Below, in pieces: positions 46,263 to 59,249 of a DNA stretch of 64,000 nt. The position numbers were made by a program, and so were the translations under genes. Source of the DNA: Sympetrum striolatum (taxonomy: Eukaryota; Arthropoda; Insecta; Odonata; Libellulidae). Location of the stretch: contig OX388351.1 of the NCBI GenBank assembly GCA_947579665.1, positions 56,428,939 through 56,492,938 on the forward strand. Direction: 5' to 3'. Position 1 is the stretch's first letter; each line of letters opens with the position of its first letter. The notes below the pieces were generated by a model. That model was given only the letters and a program-made list of their open reading frames with translations, was not told the DNA's origin and ran no database searches.

Positions 46263-46435
46263 AAACTAAGACCCGACTTCAATTATTGATATAAATTATA
46301 AGTAAATTCAATCACTATCAATCGAATAGTTTGTTCTCTTCTGAGAATTTGAAACACCATGTGATTGAAATTGTAGTGTGTTCATATTAATAAATGAATT
46401 ATATTAATGAACAAATCATTTTTACATATAAGACG

Positions 46436-46480
46436 GGTGGCGAACCTATGGCACGCGTAATCAAAGTGGCACGGAAGGGG
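46436..46480. mobile_element. hAT-like transposon end
   Basis: GGGTGGCGAACCTATGGCAC followed by GCG and, shortly after, AAAGTGGCACGG resembles the terminal region of hAT elements of the type whose ends read CAGGGGTGGC.AAC.T.TGGC. The opposite end is not evident, so this is a fragment and the assignment is tentative. Confidence 0.4.
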
Positions 46481-47362
46481 ATGTTTTCGACACGCTAAAC
46501 TACTAATACATTTTTTTGCATTATTCACTTAAGAAATGAAGCTTAACTATAAATAAATGAGGATTCTGTATATTAGTAGTGCCAACCAACGACCATTTAA
46601 GTCTGACAAAAGATCTTAATCGCATCGTTGACACTAAAAAATGAATAATATCTCCACCTCACCGTATCGTTCGGAACCTCATTGCCACGCAAACCCTTTA
46701 TATTCATCAAATATGGTACTCTTTTATATATATAAAGGACGATCGAGCTTGACGTTAATGAGTACAGGTGGAGTAGGGAAATGTACGGTGGGGACTTGTC
46801 CCCGGTACCGCTACGGTATTCGTGAAGGCCTACTGGAAAACCTGAAAAAACTTCTATTATGAGGGAAGGGAAGTATTTGATAATTTTGTGCATATGTATG
46901 TTTTTTATTTTAAAAATATACACATATGATATATAATATGTATAATATATTTAATATGCGTGGCCACAGAACGATTAGTCCATTTGTAACATTTGTGATG
47001 GTAATAATATCTACTTACTAAAAAGCGAAGGATTTCTGGAAATGCACATCAACTATTCACAAAATGCTGAAATATTCGGCGTAATTTAATATTCCACAAT
47101 TTTTATTCACTTTTTATAATCATCCTTCGTATTAATTATAAATTAAAGTCTTTATTTTGAGGTAATAGTTATTCGACACTTGGAAGCTTGAATTAAGAGG
47201 AAAAGTTGATCTTCACTTAGACCTTCACAATTCTGATACCCGCTTGTGTATGCTTATGTGCATAACTGTAATAAACCTCCAAGCGTTGATTGGGATAATT
47301 AAATTCCAATTTGTAAATTTTTATAAAAAATACTGAAATTAATCATTGAAAGAACCCTTATG

Positions 47363-47443
47363 TACACTCCTGGCCAAAATTAACGCAGCACCGGCCGTTA
47401 GGATCGCTAGGTAGGTGCTGCGTTAATTTTGGCCAGGAGTGTA
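47363..47443. mobile_element. 77-bp palindromic Tc1/mariner-type MITE with TA target duplication
   Basis: CACTCCTGGCCAAAATTAAC at the left is exactly inverted at the right; including the flanking bases the arms are 31 bp without mismatch (47362-47392 and 47414-47444) around a 21-bp loop. TA lies just outside each end. CACTCCTGGCCAAAA is similar to the ends of Tc1-like elements. There is no room for coding sequence. Perfect arms suggest a recent insertion or conversion between arms. Confidence 0.85.
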
Positions 47444-48109
47444 CTAGTAAAACCCTTAAGATTACCAAAAATATCAATTGCAGGTGTTTATATGGTTAAT
47501 TTCTTTGCGAAAATTATGAAATGCTAGTCTAAAATGATTTTTGTCTGCAAAATGACCGTTAAATCATTTCATTCACACAAAATAATACGCAACCTATAAG
47601 AGAAACGAATAAGGAAGGCTTTTATGTGTATACCTCACTTTAGTCAGCTTTCTTCAATAAATCGTGCTGAAGAGGCAGAAATATAGTAGTATTCCTTATC
47701 TGACGAAATAGGTAGAAATATATCAGATTTAATAGGTTTTCAAGTTCACTTTAATTCGATGTGTTGTGCTCTTGCACAGTTTTTAAACAGGGTACAGTTT
47801 CTTGGCGAATATGCGTTTTATTTTTTCTTGTATCTTCTGATACCCATCGGATGTAAATAATAAAAAAATGATGATCGTTTCAATAGGACTCATTTCGATA
47901 TCAATTTACAAAATGTCAAGTAAGTCCATATCATGCAAAAATCTCGAGAAAACACTTAAAAACTTTCGTATTTTCAAATAAAAAAGATCGTTTTGGTGAA
48001 AACATTGAACGTTATTGCGAATTTTTGTTTTAGTTTACGTGGATCTATTTCCTCGTGGGTTGATTTACTCGTAACTTTCAGTTAATTTATTTTGTCGATG
48101 CTTTCCATG

Positions 48110-48545
48110 TGGAAAGCTTTATCTCGTAGTAAATAGAGAAGTTTTTCCGGAATTCAATGCATAAGTTGTCCCTGTGGAGAGTGCTTCGACCTTCAGCCTT
48201 ATCAGGTTTGTTTTCCTCACCCATTTTTTCAAATTTAGCCCCCGAACTGGCCTTTTCGATAATGGAGGCCCCGGAATGTTTTCCCTCCCGTTCGTAATGG
48301 CTGGAGTTATTCCAGTTTGGGATCTGGAAAAAGCAATCGCAAGCTGGAATGTGTGGAGGCGAGGGGATATTGGTACGATAAAGGGAGCCAATCACAATCA
48401 TTGACTCGATTTGGTTCTTTTTTCGCCGAACCAGGATATTCCTCGATGAATGAAGTAGTGCGTTTGCCTCCGAACCTTGTTTTTGCGAAATTCTTACGGA
48501 AAATAGGGTGCGTCAACGGAAGTTCCATCTGTGATTGAGAAATTC
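48110..48545. other. GC-richer island in intron E-F
   Basis: Open frames of 70-104 codons overlap on both strands over this segment. None resembles a known protein. Probably unique intronic or regulatory sequence. Confidence 0.3.
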
Positions 48546-51500
48546 AAGGGGCCGGTTGAGTAGTCTGATATTTAAAGTTTTTGACATGTGCTGAAATGTT
48601 TCAATACCTCAACTTTGATATCTGTAAACACAAAAATACCGGAGATGACCTGCGTTAAATTGAGCGAGTCGTTGCCGAAGATAAACTTGTTTGCTAATTT
48701 GACATTAATTGTTGCCTTCACTCATCTGCAAAGCTGATTTTTTCTTATTTAACGGGCGAATAATGTGATCAAGTAAAGAATCCATCCTCCCGTTCAATAT
48801 CAAATGCGTGAAGTTGATCGAAAAAGTAAATAAAATACAATTTCACCTCGTACCGATTCAGCAATTAATGTCCCAGCGATTATCAACCAGTGTGCTGTGG
48901 AAAATGATTGCCTATTGAATGAGAAAGTCATTTCATTAGTGGCATTCAGGTTTTTTTCAAAAGCATAAATTATGACCATTTAGAAAACGATAAAAAACTA
49001 TAAAAATATTGGAATTAGTCTCTGAAAATTTGAAATGAAATCTTAGAGGAAATCATCAGCCAGAAATATTGTTATTTCAAACCTCGTTTCAATTTAATGG
49101 AAGCCCAAATGGGAACCAATATCATTATGTTTTATAACCATCACCAGTGTTCTTTAACATGAATTGCGTCGATAAAAGCTGAATAGAACAGACTTTGACA
49201 ACATATTAATGTAAGTGAAGTTAGGGAATGTTTTTCATAGACTGTAAATCTTGGTATTATTCGAATGTGATCCACATCTAGAGTTGCGATGCTGCTTTAT
49301 GTGTTTCATTTTGTAAGAATAGTTATTTGCATTATTTTTATCCCAAAGATGGTCTATTATCTTGCTTAGGGCAACTTATTGTAATATTTTTTGTCTGCTT
49401 GCATTAAGACTGAATCTAGGCAAATTCGCTGCTCAGCGTTCCGTGAAATTTGAACTAATACCTTATGGTAAGCGGTGTATAAGCCATAGGGTAAATAACT
49501 CGATATTTACCAATATGTACAATTTCTTAGGCTCGTATTTCCAAACGGTTTCTTCCGCTCGACGATAACGTGGGCAGTCGATGCTCTGCACGCACAAAGA
49601 TAGCGTTCTCTCAATAATCAATTAGATAAGCGATGTTATTTTTGGCCCGGAACTCATTTCTTCAGTTTATAAGGCAAGAAATAACATTATTCACAGAATA
49701 TTACGAGAGTAACCGTTTGATTACATTGGTAAAAATGTTGTTTAATAATTCCTCCGGCTTGATGGAATCCCTTAGAAAAGACAGACTTCTTATAGGGAAG
49801 AAACGTCTAACGAAGTGGAATAGTTTGGACTTAACGGTAGGTCTTTTCATCGACTAAAAATTTACTGCTATTTTCGTGTAGTTCAGCGAGATTTGTTGGT
49901 GTAGTACTAAAGTGCCCAATGGCTATCTTCCTCTCCAAATCCTTTAAATTTTATGCTGATGGAGTACCATTCCTTAGGCTCTAGCAGGACACAGGTATTG
50001 GCGGCACTCGTAAACTTATATTGGGCGGCCGGCGTCGCCGTTCTCCACTCCAGACTCACGTAAGTGTATCTTGGCGTCCGATTTATGGGAAGTTTTATGT
50101 AGAGAGGAATTGGTAACATTCCTCAAACAGGTGTAGGAATGACTCAAAGTCTGAGAATAATGGTGCGAAATAAAAGTAATGCATTTCGGAAATTACTCTC
50201 TAAGTGTTGAAAGGAAATAAATAACTTTAGTGAAGAAATGATAAACTCCTACCATTTAATAATTAATCTGGATGCGTATTAGTTAATGCAAAAACTAATA
50301 GTTGTACCGACTTTAACCAATATTACCAAAATTTAGAGGGTGCTAAAGATCTAAAGGCTATTTATTAAAAAAATACGTACTCTAAATACCTACCTTAATA
50401 AGCCAAAGAAAGTAAATACTAACCATAGGCTAATTTATTCTTATTATAATTATTACCAAAAGTAGCTAATTTAAGAACGATTGCATATGATCAAGTTCAC
50501 TTATTGCCTATTTAATAATAACTCATCAAATAATTTATATTAATATTCTTGTTAACGCATAATAATAGATCTAATTTGGCACTTCTTACTACCTGCTGGT
50601 TTTACTTCTTTTAATGTACTTTTGTGAGCTGAAAAAATGTACTTTTATTGATTAAAATTATTGTTGAATTGAATTATTTCATAACATAAATCGAAATGTG
50701 GGCTACAGACATATTTAAATGTTTGATTTAGTACAAATTTTCAGTTAAAAATCTGCGAATATAATTGGAGCCATTTTCATAAATATTGAAATGGAAGAAC
50801 CCGAAGGTGACATTCTTCCTTTTTAAAATAATTCTGATAATGATTTAGATATTTATACCAGTATTTTTTGAGAAAAGATTAAGCTGAAGCTTAATAATAA
50901 TTATAAATAAAATATATATAATTATTATTAATTTATATATAATAATTATTATAAATAAAATATTAAGTTTATATTTGAATCCAAATTCTAACTAGTAAAC
51001 TGTACTGCCTTCTTTAATATTTTTCGACGTGAGTCAAATACGAGCATTTTAATCTCTGAAAGGAAAACGAGAAAAAAAGCCATTTAGATATTTAAATTTA
51101 GTCAGAAATAAAATTAAGTGGGAATAGGAAAAAACTAAAGTCAATCTGAAATATATTAGAATTTTCAGAAATTATTAAAATTTTTAGACTAATAAAACGT
51201 TTGTAGGTCAGGATTACAGGAATAAAAATATTGGAATTCTTACCCATGAGCAATCAAATTTTAATGAAGATTATTTACTCAGCGTATCATTTTATAAATG
51301 TCAGATATTTTGAATGAATAAATGGACTATTAATTTATTTTCTCGAATGTTCAATTTTTTAACAAGAAAGATTTAACGATCGAGTTTAGGATAGGGAAAT
51401 TTCGTTGATTACCTCTGGCGGAATTAACGCTCATTGGATGTTTTACGGGAAGATGACCTTAGGGATATTCAATCTACACGCAGTGGATCCCAAAGTTTTC

Positions 51501-53452
51501 CGGTCATAGTAGTCAATTAGGTAGACCCTCATGGATGAAATCTGGAATGCTATGAATTCGAAACACGTTCGTGAAATATTTCGCATTCGTATCCTAGAAC
51601 ACCACTTTATCAGCAATTCACGCTCAAATGCTCACTCGTGAAATTCAACGAACGAGAGAAAATTGCAGATTAGCTCCTGATTTGAGCATTTCTCTTTCTT
51701 CCCTTATGCTCGAATTTGTGAAATACGTAAAACTATTTAATCACTAACTCCATCAAACTCAATCGTACAACTGATATCATAGAATATAATGCGAAAAATT
51801 CTTGTGGTCCAAATACCAATATTAGACTTTCGGGAATTTTTTTGAGGTATTTCTACGAAAGAGTGATGAAAGACAACATTTTTGGTTAATAAAGTATTTT
51901 CTATATTCTGAAATTGCACGAAATACATTTTTCGTTCTGGAAGTCGTTATAGCTCATAACCGTTCAGAGAGAAATATGCTCTAAGCAATATCCACCATTT
52001 AACATTATTAATATTAATAAGTTGTATTTGTAGAATTGTTTTTCCCTGTATACGCAACACACTTGATAAATCAATAACGAGATATTCTTTAACAATCAAT
52101 TCTGCCGACTGAACAAAGAATTTCCTATTTATTTATTACCCTTTCAGCTGTTTGCACATTCAAAATGTGAACATTGGAATATAGTAGAACTCGTTTCCAA
52201 TTTTAATGGGTAAAAACATGGTATTATTGATAGCAAAAAGTACAATGTCTGTATGGTTTTTATTATACGAAAGAAAGGAAATTAAACGGTAAAGCATCTT
52301 ATATGTATGCGAATTTACAGCTCTATTCCTAAATTTTTGAAGATTCGCGTCGTGTGGCTCTCGGTTTCTTCAAGTAAATGCCTTCATTTTTGGGTTAAAA
52401 TATGTTAATTTCATTGATATCTACTACATTCAGATGCCGGTTCAACTTAGTCTACCTCAGTTAATAGTATGGTAATCTATCTTAATGGTGCTCTTCTTCC
52501 CAAGTGCGGATGATACTCAATTATTCTCCAATCCTCGTTCCTATCACCACTTTGTGATGTATATTACAACCTATTTAACGGATCACATCATAAAGTAAGA
52601 GCTTCTTGTAAATTTGTTGTTTAAATTATAGCTAACTCTTAGAATGCTGGAAATTGCCAGCCACCAATATTACCACTTAACGTTCTTCTATAGGGACTTT
52701 TTCCTGGGATATATTTTTAATGCTATTCCTTTGATACAATTGAAACGCACATCATTTGGAGGGTTTATCATTTTAAACTGATAATTCGCATGTAATCCCA
52801 ACCCCATCAGCACCCAGTTTACACCAAACTCAAGAGTGCAGTGAATGCACATTTCCATTATAACTGGCAGACACTTTTATCTCCATCCTGTTATTATTTA
52901 AGAAAACGAGAGATATGTAGGGAAAGCTCTAGTCCTCCAACGCTGCCTTGGCTCACATTTCCCACTTTACGCCGCTTGACAGAGCTGCAAGCTTTAAGAC
53001 ATTTATAAGCTGGGGAGAAGTTAAGGCTCCTCCGACGATCAATCCCAAATTTGTCGACACTTACCCTAAACATTTACTACCCGAGTTTATAACCCGCATT
53101 GCACCCAAAACATCATAAGACTAGCGCTGGAAATCAGAATTACGAGCTATAAAGTCCAGTTGCCGTGGAAAGTGCTCTATTAGCCCTCAATGACTGTCTG
53201 GGGCGGAACGACAGAAAGTAACTAATGGATGCTTCCCTCATCTCGTCGATGGCGCAATGCTTTGTTCTTTAGTCTCGCTGAAAGCGGCGCTCCTTTTGAT
53301 AATTCTCGGAACAGATGCGTTCCTGCTAACGAACACTCTGCCAAAATAACTACCTACATTAACCCTTTGGTTTACGGCCGAACTAATGGCAGACATCTCT
53401 TCGACTTCATTAAACATCCGCTTGAGCGTTGATCTTCTTTTTTGCTCGACAG
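48546..53452. other. Last part of intron E-F, no supported feature
   Basis: AT-rich sequence; 52780-53450 becomes GC-richer towards exon F. I see no element ends, RNA genes or additional exons. Confidence 0.5.
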
Positions 53453-53612
53453 AACCAACTGCTAGTGCAGAACACCTCTGCGGGAGTGATAACCAGTGGG
53501 CAGAGCCTGGTGCTGCAAGGGGTCAAGAGACAGAATGGCGGGAATTACCGTTGCCTCGCGACCAACTCGGAAGGGGAGTCTTCCAGCGAGCAGGTCCGGC
53601 TTCGAGTACAGT
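53453..53612 (+). CDS. Exon F: second half of Ig4
   Basis: It encodes about 53 residues: NQLLVQNTSAGVITSGQ, SLVLQGVKRQNGGNYRC, LATNSEGESSSEQVRLRVQ. YRC supplies the F-strand cysteine. The usual D-x-G-x-Y-x-C Ig motif is here N-G-G-N-Y-R-C, so the aspartate that normally makes a salt bridge is replaced by Asn; this is a mild departure, not a break. ATNSEGE is the typical F-G turn, and NTS is an N-glycosylation sequon. The acceptor is cttcttttttgctcgacag and the donor CAGT|GTAAGT. Phases are 0 in and 1 out, so exons E and F together form one phase-1 bounded domain. Confidence 0.92.
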
Positions 53613-54279
53613 GTAAGTATCTGAATCTAAGCCCATATTGAATAGAACAAGGTAGGTGAACTTTTTGTGGCAAGTGTACCATATTTGATGAATGTAAAGG
53701 AATAGCTTAATTAAGGGTAAAATTCAAGGGAAAAGACAGAGGGAAAGGCAAGGAAAACGTGTTAGATGATTTAAAGCGTGGGGAAAACTATCAGGAAGTT
53801 TAGGAGATGGCGTTGAATGGGTAATTTTGAGTTTTAATTTTGATGCACATGAAATTATCGTATAAAAGAACCCTCATGTATGTATGTATGTACCAAAGTG
53901 GTGCCATACCAAACTACAAGATGGTGATATTATTCATTACATAATGTATGCCTCTGAATTAAGACCTCGTATTTCACTTAAATAATAGTTACCGTCACTA
54001 ATGAACAAAGTCCATATTTATTTACTGTCTTGCTTAGTGCTATTAGTGGATCATACTTGACAAAGATAGTATCAAAGGAGGTTCACGTGTCAAACAAAAC
54101 TCTTCCACCTGCTAAAAGTGGTGCACGTGTCAAAAGTTTTGCCACCCTGACATAGAGTATTATCAATTATTTTCTTACGGAATTTAATTTTGCTCATTCA
54201 GCTATGAAAAATTGAAAAAACTCAATAACTCAATACAAATGATTACTGTGAGGACTTCTATATTTCTTAACGGATAAAG

Positions 54280-54330
54280 CGTATGAAAGCGGCACTGGGT
54301 TTGATTCTCGAAGGCCGAGACCACATCGCT
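54280..54330 (+). mobile_element. SINE-like fragment with B box
   Basis: GGATAAAGCGTATGAAAGC followed by CACTGGGTTTGATTCTCG has A-box-like and B-box-like blocks in tRNA spacing. The second block matches the GGGTTTGATTCC of the satellite at 33313. Too degenerate for a tRNA gene. Confidence 0.45.
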
Positions 54331-57300
54331 GTTCAATCAGAAGGGTAAAAATGGATTATTTTTTTATATAAAAGGTAGTGGATCTGGTCAAATTCAGCCT
54401 TAACTAAGAATTATTGGAAGTGATGCGTGGACCATGTGTCTTATCTTCAATACTGTCTGGCTAGTCTCAGAAGTCGGAGGCGAAAGGGTTTTTTTTGTAT
54501 TTTCTAGGTATAAGTTCCTCTATATATTGTCATTATACAACACTAAGAAGAAGAGATAAACTGATTTGAAATAGATTAATAAAAATAATTAATTATGGTT
54601 CAGCAAAATTCAGATAACAAAACATTAAAGGATTTATCTAAAATAGTATGAATTTGAAGAAATAGAGGAAATTTAATGGTTAGCTGTTCAAATGAATAAC
54701 AAAAACACTATCAAAATAATATGAAAAGAACATGTTCAGTACAGGATTTAAAAAAAGAATCACCCCAACCTATCGTGCGTGCGGGCATCAAATCAGAGAT
54801 CATACCTTAAACCTCAAAAATGTATCAAAAGAAAGCAATAATAAGCAACCATAACAGGATAGAGTAGAGAATCCACATTCCTAAGAACTGTCGATGAAAA
54901 TGACATTGCGATGTTTGAAATAAAACTTAAAGTAATCAGTGTTTTGTTCTTGGAACCTGGTCATTGAAATGCAATACAAAGTGGAGAAATAAACAAATTA
55001 TTTATGTCTGTGGATGTGAAAAGATTTATTAAGGCGCAACGGATAAGTTAATTGGTGAAACTCGAAGAAAATAATGACAACAAAGATTTAAAATAAACAT
55101 CGTATTGATATTTAATAGACAAAAATAGGATAACATATTGGATTAGCGAAGAACAAGAGAAGTTCAAGGATTGTAGCAAAATATTTGAACCAGTCAATCC
55201 TGAAAAAAACTAGAAAGATTAGGAAAAGGCCAAAAATAACACTAGGGTTAAATATAGTAGAAAGAAAAAGGATATACTCGTAAATTAATTAACCTGTTAC
55301 TTTAAAGTTGACTTAACATGTAATTAACTCTCCTGGATTCAGATTTCTGGAGTGCCATCTCGAAAGAATGAATGAATAACTTACAGCAATTCTACATTAA
55401 AGAAGTTAATTTACAACCGGTTTCGGGACTAAGGGGTCATCCACATGAGAGAAAAATACCCAAAGAGAGGATACTTGGGGATTTTATCCGCTCTTCTGTA
55501 GGGTAATTCTCACGTAATGTAAACATAAATATGGCTTTTTATTCACTGGAAGATAGCACACAAGGTCTATCGGTCGTAATTTAATAAATGAATTTTGGGG
55601 AAATTATATCTGTCTTTTTGAACCTAACATCCAGTACGTTTCATTACTTTGGCAGTATTTTTTCAGTTGATGCCATTCTTGGAATATTAAAGTAGACCAA
55701 GACCAACAGTAGACCAGCCATCAAAATTAAATGTTTAGCTGTGCTGTTTCCCTCTTCCAATATAAACATGCAGAAGAAATGATTTCATTGGCTAAAGTAT
55801 TTTAGAAATAAGAAATAATCTATCAGTTTATGAAGTGATTTTTCCCGCGTTATGAAACTTTTCTTCGAAATACTACTTGACTGGAAAGAATAAAGTATAA
55901 GAAATCTCATTTATTGGATTAAAAGAATATTTAGCAATGAATTCCCTTGGATTCATTTTCACAGAAATGAAACATTAAGAACCTTTTAATCACAATTAAT
56001 TAACTGAGTAGCTTTAAAAGAATTATGAAAATAGATGATTTAACTAGTAGTTCGGAAAAACGTAAAAAAATGGGATGTGCATTAATATTCATTCTGTATA
56101 AACACTAAATGAGCGGTACTATCACGCATTGATACCAAAACAGCGTAATTTTATCATAAAACTATTCTAATTCTAGCATTTTTAGTCCCTGCGGTAGCAA
56201 ATAACTACAGTTAAAATATTAGTTTATACCGCGAGTCGTAATTCTATTCCTCCAACCATAGAACTCCCGATGAAGCGCTACTCAGCCATGCCCGAGGATA
56301 ATTTTGCAGCATGGCAAAATACATAGGATTTGATTACCTCGAAAGCCATCTTTACCGGCAAGAAAAACTAGAACCCAGTATAGCGTGTTCATTCTGAAGT
56401 GTCAGTTAACAACTCACCAAACGACCTTAATTCCAGCTCTACTCAAGCGTGAGTATAACCACTTATAGAGCTTAACCTGTTTGGAGCAGAACCATTTGCA
56501 ATATCAGATGCAGGATTCTTCCCTCTAGGAATTCAATTAAATCCACCAAATAGTCTGCATTCCATAACTACTCTCTCCTTATAACTCATAACTCAAATGT
56601 AATTGAAGTAACAAGCCGCTAAATGCGTTGCATTTGGGTCTAGTTTTAAATAGTCCCCGCTGATTAGATGATGAAGTCAGTTTAACTGTTACGCGTATGT
56701 TCATACTGTACCCAGTAGCAATGCGCGGGTGAGAAGTAGGCTGACTTCATTTCTAGCCTCTCTTAGTTTCCTATCTTACGTATGTATGAGGGAATAAAAT
56801 ATAGCAGCATATTTCTATAAAGGTTTAAAATCCCAGCTTATGATAAAGTATGGATTTACAATCAAAATTCATTATTTCGTGCTTTTGAACATTAAAAGTG
56901 TTCAGTCTCATGATGTGTAAAAGCTTGAGTTCTTTACAATTTGTCTATATACTTAACAAATAGAATACCCCGATGAAAATATATAGAACAATAAATAACT
57001 TAATTCCAAGATGTTAAAAGTTGAAACATTGAAAGTTCTCAAAAATTTATTTATTCTCATAAACTTTATTTTTATAACCTATACTTAAAATCTTTACATC
57101 TTTCGTTTATTCAAAAAGATTACTTTTTTTCAAAATATTAACATTCAGCTTCAACGTGGCCACATTCACTCTTTGTGTCAATGACGGGGAACTGAGGCCA
57201 AAAACGGGGACCGGCGTAAATATTAAAAACATAGACTTGGAAAAACTGGGTGGAAAATTAATACGTTATTTCTTCGTAATTCAAAAGCTGTCATTAATAT

Positions 57301-58439
57301 TAATTTTCACCTTTCGGTGGTTTTAAGCAACATAACACAACGTCCTGCTGCAATCAAATATTTAGAACCATCAACGTTAAAATTTCCAATATATTATAAT
57401 TAAATTTTAATTCGCAGAGATTCCGATTTTCATATTTTCTGGTAGTAAAAGCATTTTTATGAAATCATTTTAATATCACCGCAGATCTGCATCAATCTTA
57501 TCACACAGGGATTAATTAGGATGCTTCGTAGTTCAAACTATAGGTTCCCATACTTTTTACCCCGGCATCAGTGTAATTTTCCATAAATACTCTAGCCTGC
57601 CTAATATTGGATTCTCTAGCTAAAAAGCAATATATGGTTTCCATTTTATTATATTATGTTTTAAATGGAATCTTTGTCTACCAAAAACTCATATACACTG
57701 CCAAAAATTAAAACATTCTTGGACCCCCATTTTTTTCTTCCTGACATCGACCCCTTGTATATCTACAGGGACCCCTGGGGTTTGGAACCAATGATTTAAA
57801 CGCTTAAAATAGTTCAGAAATCTTTTAGAAGTAATTTCATTCGGATATTATGAGTTCCGCTAATTTCTGGGAATTTCAGCAACGGGAAAAATCTGCAAAT
57901 ACGTTGTATGAGAAAAAATATAAAAATTATTATAAAAGTGTAGGGATTTTGGAGCAATGTGTGTCAACTGTTCCCAAGATATCTTTCGGATTCCACCGCG
58001 ATGACTGAAGATCGAAGCGATGACGTTGCAGTAGGCTTCTTTAGGTAGAAGATGAAATAATGAAGCGAATCGTCGCAGAGAGGGCTAGAATAGAAAAAAA
58101 GCTGGCCAAAAACAAGAAAGTGTTTTTTTTGTGTGCGGACTTTGAACCTTCGCATAGTCATTTTTGAATCAATTCTGCATATAACTGCGAAATCATTTTT
58201 GTTGGTTCCAGCGCATTACCATTTACAGGGGATAGAGTTGACCAAATTCTACGAAAAATGCCGGTCTTCGATTTTTCGCAAAATTCTTCAACTTCAAGCC
58301 AATCCTGAACCAAAATGAGCAAAATCATCGGGTAAAAAGCGATGCAGTATTTTAAATATAATCTTTATGCTTCAGAATTCACTTCTCTCTTCTAGGAGGA
58401 AGCAGCTTGGTCTATTATTTTTGCATTATATTTTAAATT

Positions 58440-59070
58440 GTTCTATTAAATGTTCAAAACTGCTCTCTCTTATTAATTTTAATTGTCCTTTAGTTATTAC
58501 CAGAAACCCTGTTTTTAATATACTTACTTAGAAATTACATGTTTTATTTCCCATTGTATCGCATCTTGAAGGTGGCTAACAAATACTGTAATAGAATTGA
58601 CTTTCTTAATATTTCAAACTGTACGTTCAGGAGTTTTGTTATGCCTAACGTAGTTTAGTTTCTGTGATAATTTTAACCTTGTTGTAACTGTGATTTGCTT
58701 TCTTCCTTTTAATTGGGTATGCAAATGTTTGTACCTTTTTTAGATTTTTATTTTTTGTGAATTTATCTTGTATTGTTTAATATTCAAAGTTCATTTATGT
58801 CATATTCTACCGCATTCTGTCGACAAATACAGCATTTGAGTAGACTTTGTAATACTTCAAATTGTATGTTCATGAGTTTTATTATTTTACGTTATTTAGT
58901 TTCTGTAATGATTATAATCCTTTTTGTAACTAGGATGTGGAATAGGGCTCTTCCGGTACATAAATAAATAATAATAAATAATAATAAATAATAATGAATA
59001 ATATTAACTAATAATACATAATAAATAATAATAATAATAATAATGAATAATAATAAATAATAATAATGCT
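58440..59070 (+). mobile_element. LINE 3' UTR with internal duplication and (AATA/AAT)n tail
   Basis: A T-rich block around 58621 (GTACGTTCAGGAGTTTTGTT) is repeated at 58864 (GTATGTTCATGAGTTTTATT), 243 bp apart, with matching flanks. It closes with GGAATAGGGCTCTTCCGGT and then ATAAATAAATAATAATAAAT, the usual form of a non-LTR retrotransposon 3' end on the + strand. No reverse transcriptase is attached, so this is a truncated copy or a UTR-only insertion. Confidence 0.55.
58963..59068 (+). repeat. (AAT)n / (AATA)n microsatellite
   Basis: About 105 bp of AATAAT with occasional G and C interruptions, forming the tail of the preceding LINE-like sequence. Confidence 0.95.
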
Positions 59071-59249
59071 TGGTTAGAATTATCACAGTTGAATATTTGA
59101 GTTATTTATGCAACAAATTGCGAACCCTTATTTTACAGTAAATCTCGGTAATTATGTGATTGATTGGTCGCCCTCGACTGAAATTAGTATACGACTTTTA
59201 AATATGTCTTTGTTGATTTTGTCCCTCAATTAATTCCACGCTCCTGCAG

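Larger units (their letters stand above)
40020..53452 (+). other. Intron E-F (13433 bp, phase 0)
   Basis: Starts GTGAGT and ends CTCGACAG. It holds a tRNA-headed SINE, a cluster of inverted elements at 42.2-42.7 kb, an RTE-type LINE end, a hAT-like end, a 77-bp palindromic element and GC-richer segments at 45900-46260 and 48110-48540. From 49.0 to 53.4 kb I see only AT-rich unique-looking sequence without supported features. Confidence 0.85.
53613..59249 (+). other. Intron F-G (5637 bp, phase 1)
   Basis: Starts GTAAGT and ends CTCCTGCAG. It contains a B-box-like fragment at about 54290, a strong pyrimidine tract with TTTTCTAG|GTATAAG at 54506, a CCGGTTTCGGGAC motif copy at about 55416 and a LINE 3' tail with microsatellite at its far end. 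Confidence 0.85.

Noticed and set aside
45824..46282. 152-codon minus-strand ORF
   Set aside because: Composition-driven in a GC-rich segment; no domain, no start context, no splice-linked neighbours.
57740..57790. GACCCC...GGGGT small inverted repeat
   Set aside because: Short and imperfect; expected by chance in a window of this size.
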